From: Malus domestica
Taxonomy: Eukaryota; Streptophyta; Magnoliopsida; Rosales; Rosaceae
Direction: 5' to 3'
Assembly (NCBI RefSeq): GCF_042453785.1
Contig: NC_091665.1
Coordinates: 4,289,501 to 4,353,500, forward strand
DNA: 64,000 bases
Shown: piece by piece, positions 23,179 through 33,919 of the stretch
Layout of the letters: every line of letters starts with the position of its first letter
Numbering within the stretch: position 1 is the first letter of the stretch
Made by a program: the position numbers and the translations under genes
The notes under the pieces: generated by a model
Databases searched by the model: none
Seen by the model: only the letters and a program-made list of their open reading frames with translations
What the model was told of the DNA's origin: nothing

Positions 23179-26100
23179 ATGGCGAATCACGAGGAGGAGG
23201 ACCTCCGAATGGCACTGCGGATGAGTATGCAGAATTCACCCCCGGATCCCAAGCGTAGCAAACCCAGGGACGGACCCGCCGGAGCTCCGGCTGAGGAGCC
23301 GTCGGCAGTGAAGACCCGGAGACTTCAGCGAGAGCTCATGGCTGCTGCAGCTGAGAAGAGAATGCTGGTCGCCAAGAAGTCTTCGCCTTCGGCTTCACCT
23401 AGCAAGGTGTTGTCCGGGTCTGCGGGTTCCTGTTCGGGTTTGGCGCCAAAGGTGGTGACGAAGGATAAGGAATTGAGTTTGGAGCAAGTGAATTTGGGAA
23501 AGGGGTTGAGCGAAGAGGATGCAAAGCAGCTGTTTTCGATGGTTTTCGGGTCCGAGGTTACCAAGGGCATTCTTGCGCAGTGGAGTAATCAGGGTATAAG
23601 GTGTGTATAACATTCCTTTTGTAACTGTGGTCTAATTTTCATGGCTGAAGTTTCTGGCTTTTCTTGTAAAGTTTGTGTATTTTGATGCACCAGTGGAACG
23701 GTTCATTTGGGATGGGGCTGGGAATTAGAAAAAGATTTGTCTTTGTAGTGAGTTGGACTAGGGTTCTTGTTTTCTATGTTCAAAACATTTCATTTGCATT
23801 TTATATGCAAGTAAGCCGCGATATTTTTCTTAAAAGTAAGCAGCTATGTAAAAAAAAATTGATGACTTTAGCGGGTCTTTTAATCAGTGTCATAATGCAG
23901 AACAAAGGTAGTTTACTTACTTAGTGCTTGCGCTAAGGGCTAGGGTTGCTTTCTCTGTTGGTTGAATTTGCCACTAGGTGGAATCAGGCCGGATAAGCCT
24001 TTAAAACGCACACACAACTGGCTGGACACAAACAAAAGAAACAAGAAAAGTGTCATGATTAGAAAGAACCAAAACATCAAGGGTAAGAATCCCTAAAGGT
24101 AAAGCCAGAAGGGAGTAAATGTGGAATGTGATGTATCAGGCATAGGGGTGGGAGCTGTGTTGTCAAGAAAGGTTCATCCCATTAGAGGTTATTAATTTAT
24201 CATAAAAACTGTATTAACGAGAACAGAATGTTGTACCGCCAGAGTATTTATTATAAAATCTATTTAACATAATTCTAAAGACACTAATTGACTCTTAATG
24301 AACGGCTACTTTGGAATCTTCCAAAATAGAAGAAAACAAAATATCCCAAAGCTCTGGACATTAAAGCCCAAAGTGAAGACCAAAATCTGACTTTTATCAC
24401 ATAAAACCTCTTCTCTCTGTGCACTGTGATTCTCCCAAATCCGTTTGTTACGCTCACTCTAAATTACCTTAAAAACTGGCAGACATTAACTCCATAAAGC
24501 TTTTTCCTTCTTTTAGCCATCCAAATCAGAGAAGCAGGTTGGAAAGTATGGAAAGAGATGGACTAACTCTTAAATACACAAAAGGACCAAAATTTTCGCC
24601 TCCTTATTCTTGGCTTTGTGTTGCATCCAGACTAAATGCCTAGAGGATTTATTATCTCCCAAAATGGGTATGTACTATCGGGTTGGGTGAATTGGACTCA
24701 ATAATGAACACCCTTTGGCATTCCAGCCTTCCTTTCTTGACCTTCCTGCACTGGGCAGGAATCAACTCCCATACATGGTCTCACTACTTTGCGGAGACTT
24801 GTGCTTTTTGGTAAACAGTTGACCGGACCTGTTCACTGCAACTCCCTTTGCGAAGGGCACCCCTTCTCCCGAAGTTACGGGGCAGTTTTCTTTGTCACCT
24901 TCTAGTATGTGATTTAGATGGTGGAGATCATGATATTCTGGGTTTTAACTCTAGGTGCATATGATCCAGAGTTTCCACCTTCTAGTAACTGTCCTACAAT
25001 CTTCTCAAAAGAAAGAAAAAAGTATATTTAGAGGAAGATAACACATTCCCTTAGAAAAAGATAGCAAAGAAGTGAAATCCCCAATTCTGATGGATTAGGT
25101 TGTCTTTGATTGCTTTTGGCGGCATAATCCATCAAGGGAACTTGTTTCTCTCATTTACTTTTTCTTTGGAGACCATTCCACATATAACAAATGGGGTGGG
25201 AATATATAGGTTTATAAAAAGCTTAAGCTTGCTTGTGATGATTGTTGTATAATGGTAAAAACTTGGTCGCCTTCACACATTTGTTACTTTTCCCCGAGGC
25301 ACACATGCTTATGCAATCTTTACCCACATAGCATGAAAATGCTAACATGGTTGTAGACTTTTAGTAAAGCTTTAAAAGATATGATGTGGCAGATTTACTA
25401 TAGAAAAGTAAGCATTCTATCCAATCAGCTGGATATCTGGACCCATATTTGAAATAGAGTATGGTTGTTGGGCCCTGTCATTAGTTATTTGTATGGTTGG
25501 ACTCACATTACACGGACAGAGATAGGAACTTAAGAATTAGGATATTAATACATCTTCATGAAATGTTTTATGGTTTTGCTGATAATTTAATAGGGACATA
25601 CATTGACAAAAACATGGCGATGCATTTCCGGAGTATTTGTCTTTCATTTTTATCTTTGAAAGTTTAAAGGGCCCTTTAAGCTAACACTGAATGGATGGAA
25701 GTTTTTGTTCTTCTAGTTGTTCTTTTCCAGCTAGCAGAAACTCTATACTGGACCTTCAAAACTCAATTCACTAAAACTATGGCCCACCTCTTTGTTTTTA
25801 GTATGTCTTTGGAATGATGATGGGAAGAAAAGAACAAAAACAAACAGAGAAAGGGACTATTATTAGCTTTTTCAGGTTATGGAGATAAAAACCTTCATAT
25901 CTGGTCATGCTTGTACTAATCCACATGTGCCGCAGTTAGTTTACTTTATACTTTATTCATCAGAAGACAATCAATTTAAATTTACTGAATCAACTCAACA
26001 GTTCTGTATTGTTGTAGTTTTATGATTCTATGCTCAAAACTTAGGTTTCTTTGTGCATCATCCAATTATGCCACCATAATATATAAGTTATCGGAAACAC

Positions 26101-29100
26101 TTCTGTAAGACACCAGTTATGGACATATTTAAATCACTTGAGGAAACTTGTGCCTGGTTAGAAATTTTGCCTCCATGTTTAACAAGTTTACTGAATTCTC
26201 TTCTCACTTTGAATTTCATCACATCCTTAGGGCTGGTTTGGTATTGCTGTGCTTAGAAAAAAAGCTGCTGTGAGAATAAGCGGCTATGCTGTGAGAATAA
26301 GTGGCTGTGAAATAAATCAGCAGAGTGTTTGGTAAACTTTTTTGTAAAAGTGCTTTTGGAAAAAAAAGCAGTCTGATAGTGGGTCTTTTCATTCAAGGAG
26401 CATTGTAGCTCCGTGTGCTTTGAAAAAAAGCCAGTTTTCCAAAGCTACAAATAGCTGCTTCAGCTTTTTCCTTTGATTTCAGCTTATTCTCACAGCAGCT
26501 TCCAAAATAAGCCCTTTTTTTTAGTTTACCAAACACCTAAAACCTTCACAGCTTTTTTTCATGGGTGTTTTTTTTTTAAGCACCTCACTCCCAAACCACC
26601 CCTTAATATGATCTCCATTGTTTACTGTTATTATGGTATTGAAAAATAAATTTGTGGTTGTTTCACTTGTTTGGCTAATATAAAAAACTTTTTTTTATAG
26701 GTTTAGCCCTGATCCAGAAACATCTATGGGTCTAGTGCAGCATGAAGGTGGGCCCTGTGGCGTTTTAGCAGCCATTCAAGTAACTTCCTGATTTCTCAAC
26801 ATAATATGTTATGTGTTTCTTTTAATAATGTGGTGTTGCTCAAAATTCTCTTGCTTTGCACATGCAATATCAATGGCACCTTTTGTATTTTGAGGAATAT
26901 AACTCAATTTTCATGCTATTCGCATAAGAAAGTTTTTTTACTCCTCAATTTTATTGATGTGAGTGAAATTACGGTGGGAGGAAACAAAAAGATTGTATTG
27001 AGCCTTTTATCCTTTTTTTTTCCTAATATCTGTGTCATATGAAGAAATTTTTTTTTTTTTTTAATATGTGATGTTTTTGAGACATGTTTCTGTCATTGTA
27101 ATAAGATATGTGTCTTTGCCCCTACCCACCCCCTAGGTTTAATTGATGTTTCTTCAATTTATTAGTATTATTATTTAATATTTCTTGGTGCTTTTTAAAA
27201 AATGTTATTGACTTGACAGGCATTTCATGATTCTCTTTTAGACTGGTAATAGTATTTTCTGTTTGGTTGTGCAGGCATTTGTTCTCAAATACCTACTTTT
27301 CTACCCAGCTGAATTAGGTAAAGTTGCACCAAACATGCATCAAAATACGGGTTCAGGGACACCGTCTAATAGTCAGTGTGTTGCAACAAATAATTTTGCC
27401 TCTCTAACTGAAGATGCAAAAGCAAGGTGATTAATCATTGCATGGTAATTTATATGATGGTTGAACATGCTTATGCATTAAGTTATTCATATTGTAATTA
27501 GCACAAGCCACAGACACTTCCTGTACATCCATTCTGGTTAACTCATTTCTGTTGCACATTATTGAGTTGTAAGCACACATTGCAAACTTTTCCCTCCTTT
27601 GTAAATATACACTAATTTCACTGGAAAACTATTGTTTAACTTTTGTTTCTACATAAAGTATAAGGAGAAATCAGAGCATTTTTATAGGATGTGCAAAAAT
27701 GTTTTTCAGTTTTTTTTATGTGCAAGGCTAATGACTAGTAAGTCTTACTTTTTGTAACCACTTTACCTTTGTATATTAAACTTTTGTAAGATTTACCATC
27801 TCCTTGCGCTCTTCAGAAATTGTTTTACGATTTCACATTGTACCTTAACTTTTTATGTGCAAGGCTTCTGCTTTTAGGATTATTATTTTCTTTTCTCTGA
27901 AATTGGCACAAATATGTTTTTTTTCTTTCTATTTGGAATAGTATTGGATAAAGAGGTATTCGTAAAGACTAAGAGATACAGAATCTCACCCAAAAGACGA
28001 GATCCAGAAGCCCTAAGCGCTGCCCAAAACTTGAACTACTTCCACACCTCTTCCACTTCCATTCCCCCAACATCTTCAAAGATCCGCTGATTCCTTTCTG
28101 ACCAAATAGCCTTAATAATAGCCAACCCCAAGCAACCCATATATTGATTAGCCTTCCTTCCACCACCCAATAATTAACTTCTCAGCAAACAAACAAAAGA
28201 GTTTTGTCGCCAACCAATAAACTTTAATCTGGTTAATAAAAAGCACCCTGACTTACAACTAAAAGGGAAAGATAAGAAAACATGATCCACTCTCTCCCCC
28301 AAACTCTTGCATAAATACACCAATCTGGGCATAAAAAGAATCCCAGCCCATGTCCTTGGAGTAAATTGCTGGTGTTAACCTTCCCATGTACCACCAACCG
28401 AGCCAAAAACCATAACCTTGAGTGAAACCATATATTTCCAAATCATGCTGAAAGGAAGAAAAAGACGACTGCCTGATATGTGTCTGAACCCGGTTTGAAA
28501 TAGGATTATAAGAAAATTTGCATGAAAGTTCTAAGCACCATCTTCTTGCATCCTCTCTGTATGAAAATTATTTGACCCTATGTTGATTCATGTTGGTAAT
28601 TTGATAATATTTTTCATGATTGATTAAGTTGACTCATGGGAATTCATGTTGCTGAAACCAACACTTCGTCCTTTTGACAGAGTACTTATTAGAAGTATGG
28701 GTGAGATATTGTTCTTATGTGGAAGCAACAAAAGGGCGGTGATTGCGACTTTAAGTGTTATTGGAGAAGAAACTGAGAGGTCTGAAGACAGACTGAATGA
28801 TGAAGTAAGTGAACTGGAGCTAGTGATTCATACACTTATTTTTTTCTTTTCTCCTGATAAGAATAATGTATGATGCACTCGCAGAATATTCATATGGATT
28901 TGGTTTGAATTAAACTTTGAGCCTTTATATTTCTGCCTTGACAGGTAATAACCAAGTCACTTGAAGGTCTTTCAATCGAATCGGCTGCTGATTTGCATAA
29001 AGTGCTAAGAGTTAGCACATACACAACACAAGAAAGTGCATTTCAGAGGCTCCAAGCAGTGCTTCCTGCTTTTCAAAGTCGTATGGGGGCACTGCTGTTC

Positions 29101-30260
29101 CTTATTTCTGCTTTACTTTCTCGTGGACTGGTATGTTTTTCAAGCTTGAAAGCTCTTTTGAACACTGTACACTTTAATTCAGTAACGCAGTGATATTTTT
29201 TTGTTAACTAAACTAATTTATTGAACTTACTCTACTGCAGGACTTAGTTCAATCTGATAGGGACGACCCCAGCCTACCCCTTGTCACTGCTCCGTTTGGC
29301 CATGCCTCACAGGTATGCATCCATGTGACTGAGTTCCACTTTTGGCCCAGTGCTTCAGTACTTGATCCATTTGCTATTCTCTTTATGAACCTTGCATTAA
29401 AATTTCATTGTTCTGCCTTGTACGTTATGGAACAGGAAATTGTGAACTTATTGCTCTGCGGGCAGGCAGTCCCTAATGTTTTCGATGGAAAGATGGATTT
29501 GGGTGGTGGCATGTCTTTAAAAGGCATATCGAAAACTGTGGAAGTTGGATTCCTCACTCTGTTAGAATCCCTAAATTTCTGTAAGGTTGGTCAGTATTTG
29601 AAAAGTCCAAAATGGCCAATCTGGGTAGTTGGAAGCGAGTCTCACTATACAGTCCTTTTTTCTCTTGATACCACTGTCCAAGATGAGAATGAACTGGAAG
29701 GAAGGGAATCACATATTCGGAAAGCTTTTGATGCACAAGATCAGAGCGGCGGCGGTGGTTTTATTAGTGTAGAAGGCTTTCATCAAGTCCTTAGGGAAAC
29801 TAACGTAAAACTTCCAACTGAGAAGGTTGACCTCCTCTGCAGCACAGGATTTATTGTATGGAGCGAATTCTGGCAGGTCATTTTGGATTTGGACAAGAGC
29901 TTAGGAGGCCTGAAGGATTCAACTGGATTGATGGGTAAGAAGGTGTTTGATCTTTACCATTTTAATGGAATTGCAAAATCTGACCTGAATGGAAGCCAGA
30001 CAAGCTCGGGAGGCGAGATTCCAGTTCAAAGACCTAGGCTCACAAAATTGAGGGTGTCGGTACCTCCAAGGTGGACTCCTGAAGAATACATGACAGATGT
30101 GGTAGTGACCTCAGCTTCTAGTGGTAATGAATCTGGAGGGAAAGTCTCAGAAATTGCTAAGCCGGAGCCTGCTCAGCACGCACCTCTGGTGGACTGCATA
30201 AGAACACGCTGGCCCCGTGCTGTCTGCAATTGGGTAGGTGACCCGCCTAGCATAGTCTGA
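23179..30260 (+). CDS. MINDY-3-type deubiquitinase (FAM188A/At1g43690-like)
   Basis: Seven exons: 23179-23600, 26701-26779, 27275-27426, 28681-28804, 28945-29130, 29241-29312 and 29436-30260. All junctions have GT-AG ends and matching phases, giving 619 aa. Residues 4-18 form a ubiquitin-interacting motif (EEEDLRMALRMSM, with Ala12 and Ser16). The MINDY catalytic domain follows: the Cys nucleophile is in HEGGPCGVLAAIQ (Cys160) and the likely catalytic His is in ESHYTVLF (His415). An EF-hand-like loop lies at about 444-458 (FDAQDQSGGGGFISVEGF). MINDY enzymes trim long Lys48-linked ubiquitin chains. The C-terminus ends RWPRAVCNWVGDPPSIV, a conserved plant ending. The first intron is 3.1 kb and holds a MITE and an rRNA remnant; the third holds a LINE remnant. 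No defect seen. Confidence 0.93.
24700..24900 (-). pseudogene. Organelle-type 23S/26S rRNA remnant in MINDY-3 intron 1
   Basis: The plus strand at about 24745-24895 reads like the complement of an organellar or bacterial-type large-subunit rRNA: CTGCACTGGGCAGG, TTGCGGAGACTTGTG, TTTTTGGTAAACAGT, then CACCCCTTCTCCCGAAGTTA and CGGGGCA. Substitutions are scattered. The upstream 24660-24745 may also belong. It is probably an old transfer of plastid or mitochondrial DNA; which one cannot be decided by eye. Confidence 0.7.
26230..26602. mobile_element. 373-bp PIF/Harbinger-type (Tourist-like) MITE
   Basis: Terminal inverted repeats GGGCTGGTTTGGTATTGCTG (left) and the complement of the right end, GGGGTGGTTTGGGAGTGAGG. 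Flanked by TTA at 26227-26229 and 26603-26605. The 3-bp TTA duplication and the size fit Tourist-like MITEs. It sits in intron 1 of the MINDY-3 gene, about 100 bp before exon 2. Confidence 0.8.
27960..28500 (-). mobile_element. LINE remnant with zf-RVT-like region
   Basis: The minus strand carries pieces resembling the zinc-binding reverse transcriptase region at the end of plant L1 elements: a WWYMGRLTPAIYSKDMG segment, then a CxFMQEFG...CFLIFPF-like segment with stops and shifts. It lies in intron 3 of the MINDY-3 gene, opposite to the gene's direction. Confidence 0.6.
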
Positions 30261-30699
30261 GTTGTTTGCGAATCTTATTTGGGTATCGTTTGCCGTACTT
30301 TCATTGCTGAAGCAGGAGAACTAATATTGCAAGCTAAAAGGATGAGCTTGTGGTCGAAGTGCCACCATTAAGATACGAAGTGTTCATCTAATGTTTTCTT
30401 CAGTCTCAACACGTGGACAGTGTAGATGGCATCCTCTGTACATGCTGCAGCTTCAGCAATCAATTCGATCTTTGATTCGTCAACATATTGAAGGGAGGGG
30501 GAAAAAGATCTTGTGCAAGTTTATTGTCTATCCAAATTGTAAAATTCATCCATATAATCACCTTTGTTGTGGAGTAGAGGAGTTATCGGTTCCTGGGAAA
30601 GACTTCAATAAACGAACATCGAGTCTGTCGCGTTGTCGAAATTATTGTAATGATTTTTACTGCATTACTGCTGTTATACAGTAGCAAGTTTTCCTGGTC

Positions 30700-31080
30700 T
30701 TGATGTGTTACATATGTAATCCCTTCTCCTGAACCTTGTTGCAAGGTTAAAAGCTATAAGCTTCTTTTTTATGTCCCATTTTTACAATTTTGCCTATAAA
30801 AGTTCTACACTGCTTACAGAATAGCATATATGCATAAATAGAATTAAATATCCGGATTTGGCTACCGTACATGCATGTATTTAACGCATTCACCATCGAC
30901 TGGTTATATCATATTTGAACATATCTAACCGTTAGATGGTGAACGTATGCATGGAGTTTCAGCTAAAACATATCTGCAACCATACCACATAATTCGAACC
31001 TTGTCCTTAACAGTCAATAGCTTGACATTCCTCACGTTTGAGATTTTGTTGGCATCTTTGTACTACCGTACTGTCCCAAT
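30700..31080. other. Spacer after MINDY-3
   Basis: AT-rich spacer with MINDY-3 3'-UTR at its start. It contains a short inverted repeat (ATTCACCATCGACTGGTT and AACCGTTAGATGGTGAACG, about 30889-30949) and no recognised gene. Confidence 0.4.
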
Positions 31081-31090
31081 CCTATTAATA

Positions 31091-31696
31091 TTATCTCAAT
31101 TTTGCACCTACAACCCACGCTCTGTTACAATCATGACACTTACGTGTGTCCTTCCTGAGATCCCCTTGATTGAAGTAACGAAACGTTGTGTTCGTGCCAC
31201 CACAGCGAGCGCAGGGAATTGTCTTCTTGCGAGCCTCCTCTCCAGCTCGGTCTCTTTCATCAGCAGCAGGATGCAAAGCTGTAGGCATTTACCAAATGTC
31301 AAAAGGAATGTTGGTACGGTAGTACGAAGATGCCAAAATCTCAAACGTTAGGAATGTCAAGTTAATTACCAGGTCTGGAGGAGCCGGCTTCCTCTCTTCC
31401 ATTCTTGTTTACAACTTCTGGCTTCTTCTTCCTCTCTACGTCCTTCTGAGTTTCTGGCTGGCTTCTTGGCTTCCTCTCTACGTCCTTCTTCTGAGTCTCT
31501 GGCTTCTTGGCCTCAACAGCCTGTATGAATGAACAGAATAATACATGTTACATCCTCCGTTTGAATATAAAAAAGCGAAAGCCTACACATTTGTGATTTC
31601 GTCAGTTGAACTTACCCTTTCCTCCTTAACATGCACCTTGTTCTCCTCTCTAATTCTTTCCAACTCACCAATGTTGTTCAGAGATTTACTTCGCAA
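31091..31696 (-). CDS. C-terminal exons of a gene with a Dof-like zinc finger (possibly incomplete)
   Basis: Three minus-strand exons join in phase: 31696-31616, 31520-31370 and 31278-31091. They encode a basic linker with a near-repeat (KPETQKKDVERK, then PETQKDVERKK), then KKTIPCARCGGTNTTFRYF and CHDCNRAWVVGAKLR followed by a stop. The cysteine spacing C-x2-C-x21-C-x2-C equals that of the Dof DNA-binding finger, and YF, W and LR positions also fit. The usual GGxxRNVPVG extension after the finger is absent. Upstream exon-like pieces at 31967-31919 (EKMMLMQLYSTTRSEK), about 31820-31780 (NAKMLLKILGDS) and a four-codon start exon at 33676-33665 (MQLK) look coding but cannot all be spliced in frame. 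The gene may be decayed or use splice sites I did not find. Function unknown. Confidence 0.55.
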
Positions 31697-32057
31697 CTGA
31701 ATTAAGTACCCCAAACGGTAGAAATGATAGACGAAAACAAAAGAGAAAAATTACCAAATAGATCACAAGAGAAAAGGATACGCGCTGTCTCCCAAAATTT
31801 TAAGCAGCATCTTGGCATTCTGTCAGCACATTCAGAAGATAATATAACAAAGTAATTAAACAAACTAAATCATCAAAAACAAAACAATTTAGCCAAATCA
31901 GATTGACAAAAAGACAACCTTTTCACTCCTGGTTGTGGAATAAAGTTGCATGAGCATCATTTTTTCCTGACAACATATTCAGATCAAACAAGTCACATTA
32001 ATGAAGAGGAATAAAGGAAAAAAAGGAATACTTACATCATGAATATTTTGAGTCACT

Positions 32058-32835
32058 TTAGGCCACCTCCAACCGAAGGGTTCAGAGGGCCAGAGGGTCG
32101 AAAATAGCCCGAAAACCGTCCAACCGAGGGCTAGGTCAGAGGGCTCTGGAATCTAGGAGAGCCCCACGGAATCGGGGAGGGCTAGAGGGCTGGAAGGTTG
32201 GCTGACCGGCTTTTTTTTTTTTTTTTTAATGTTTTGTTATTTCTATCGGTTATAACCGACATGATTTCTTAAAAAATTCAAATGCAACGGCTAGTAGCGT
32301 TGCATTTGTTTTTTTTTTTTTACATTTTTATTATTATTTTTTATTTACAAAATTTTTCATATAACTTCTATTTTTTCCTATAACTTCTATTTCACAAAAT
32401 TTATTTCACAAAATTTGTTTCATATTTTTTTTTTAAATTCTATTTTTTTTTTCCTATAACTTCCTAAGGCATTATACAACATTAAATTAAATTAAGTAAC
32501 ATGAAACAACATTAAACAATATGAAACAACATTAAATAACATTAACCAACATAAAAATTATACAACATGAAACTTAAACAACATTTTTAAAAACATTTAA
32601 GTTGTAGTTTTTAAATAATAAATTATGTTTGGTCCTATGGCCCTTTGGCTCTCGGTTGAGGACGATTTTTTGTGACAGGGCTAAAACGAGCCCTCTAGCC
32701 CTCTGGCCCTCGGTTGGAGACGAATGCAAATATGACACTGTATTGTTCATTAAAATATTAATATCTTGGAGAATCTTGGAGGACCAGATGGATAAAACGA
32801 GCTCTCTGGCTAGCCATCAGTTGGAGATGGCCTTA
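32058..32835. mobile_element. TIR element, family A, copy 1 (about 780 bp)
   Basis: Ends are inverted: left TTAGGCCACCTCCAACCGAA, right complement TAAGGCCATCTCCAACTGAT. Inside are many phrases of the type AGGGCCAGAGGG, the marker CAACGGCTAGTAGC, and poly-T runs with ATATAACTTCTATTT. No coding capacity. It lies in the presumed first intron of the Dof-like gene. Related copies are at 33.9-39.8 kb, 44.9-47.0 kb and, diverged, 40.9-41.05 kb. Confidence 0.75.
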
Positions 32836-33196
32836 GTGAAGGAACCAACTTGATCCGCATTCGATCCCTCCACTTTCTTACATGTTTTCTTCTTATCTGG
32901 CATCGAATTCAGGCCAAAATTCTCAGTCGTTTTCAGCAAGCAATGCATAATCTTAGAAAAAAGCCCAGAAATATAAGTCCTTTTTAACATAACAAAGCAT
33001 AATATTACGTAAAGCCCAAAATTTTCAGTCTTTTCTCAGAAAAACAAAGCATAATCTTACAAAAAAAAACCAGAAGTTTAGGTCATTTTCAAGTAAACAA
33101 AGCTAACTTTACATAAAGCCAAAAAGTTTCAGTCTTTTTTCAGATAACAAAGCATAATCTCACAAAAAGGCCTAAAAATTTCACTCATTTTTCGAA

Positions 33197-33347
33197 GGGG
33201 TGGTGCTATCCACACACTCCTGTTTATCTTCCACACATTCTTCTTAAGTAACTTTCAGACACCGGTCCGATGAATTCAAGATGACTAAATGACAGAAATT
33301 AACAGGGTTGTGTGGAAGATAAAAGAGGTGTGTGGATAGCACCACCC
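33197..33347. mobile_element. 151-bp MITE (GGGTGGTGCTATCCACAC ends)
   Basis: Nearly perfect inverted ends: left GGGTGGTGCTATCCACACAC and CTTCCACACA; the right end is its complement. Inner spacer about 70 bp. Target duplication is unclear because the flanks (TTTTCGAA and TTTCTAAA) differ. Confidence 0.75.
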
Positions 33348-33919
33348 TTTCTAAAACCAAAGCATGAATTACAAAAAAAATAGATCAAAAATTTCAGTTA
33401 CAATCCCTCATATAATTCAGCAATCAAACAGAGCAATGCACCTAGTTTATGTTTACAAATTTTATCATATAAAAACAAAAAAAAGCAAAAATCCAAACTG
33501 AAATTCTTTACAAGAAATTATACTTGCAGGCAGCAAATGTAATGTATCAATCTGGCCTTTCATGTAAACCCTAACAGAATAAATCTAACCCGTAAACCCT
33601 AAAAAGATTTGAGCTTTGAGCCCAACCAGAAAGAAATGCATGCTCAAATTGGGAGCAATTTTACCTTGAGCTGCATTGTCTTCTTCTAAGTTGATTACTT
33701 CAACTATGTCCGGTATGATCTCTCTCTTTCTCACTCCCCTTGCAGGCAACCCATCCATCTCTCTCTCCCACTCTCTCTCTCTGTGAGGTACCTACTGCTA
33801 CTTGTCTTGGTTCGACCGTAAATGCTCTACTTACCACACATTTTTTTGTACCATACCACCTCTGTAATAGAAGTAGGGTTTCAGAATTCAATTGGTCTAA
33901 TTTGGAACCGGCTGATAGT

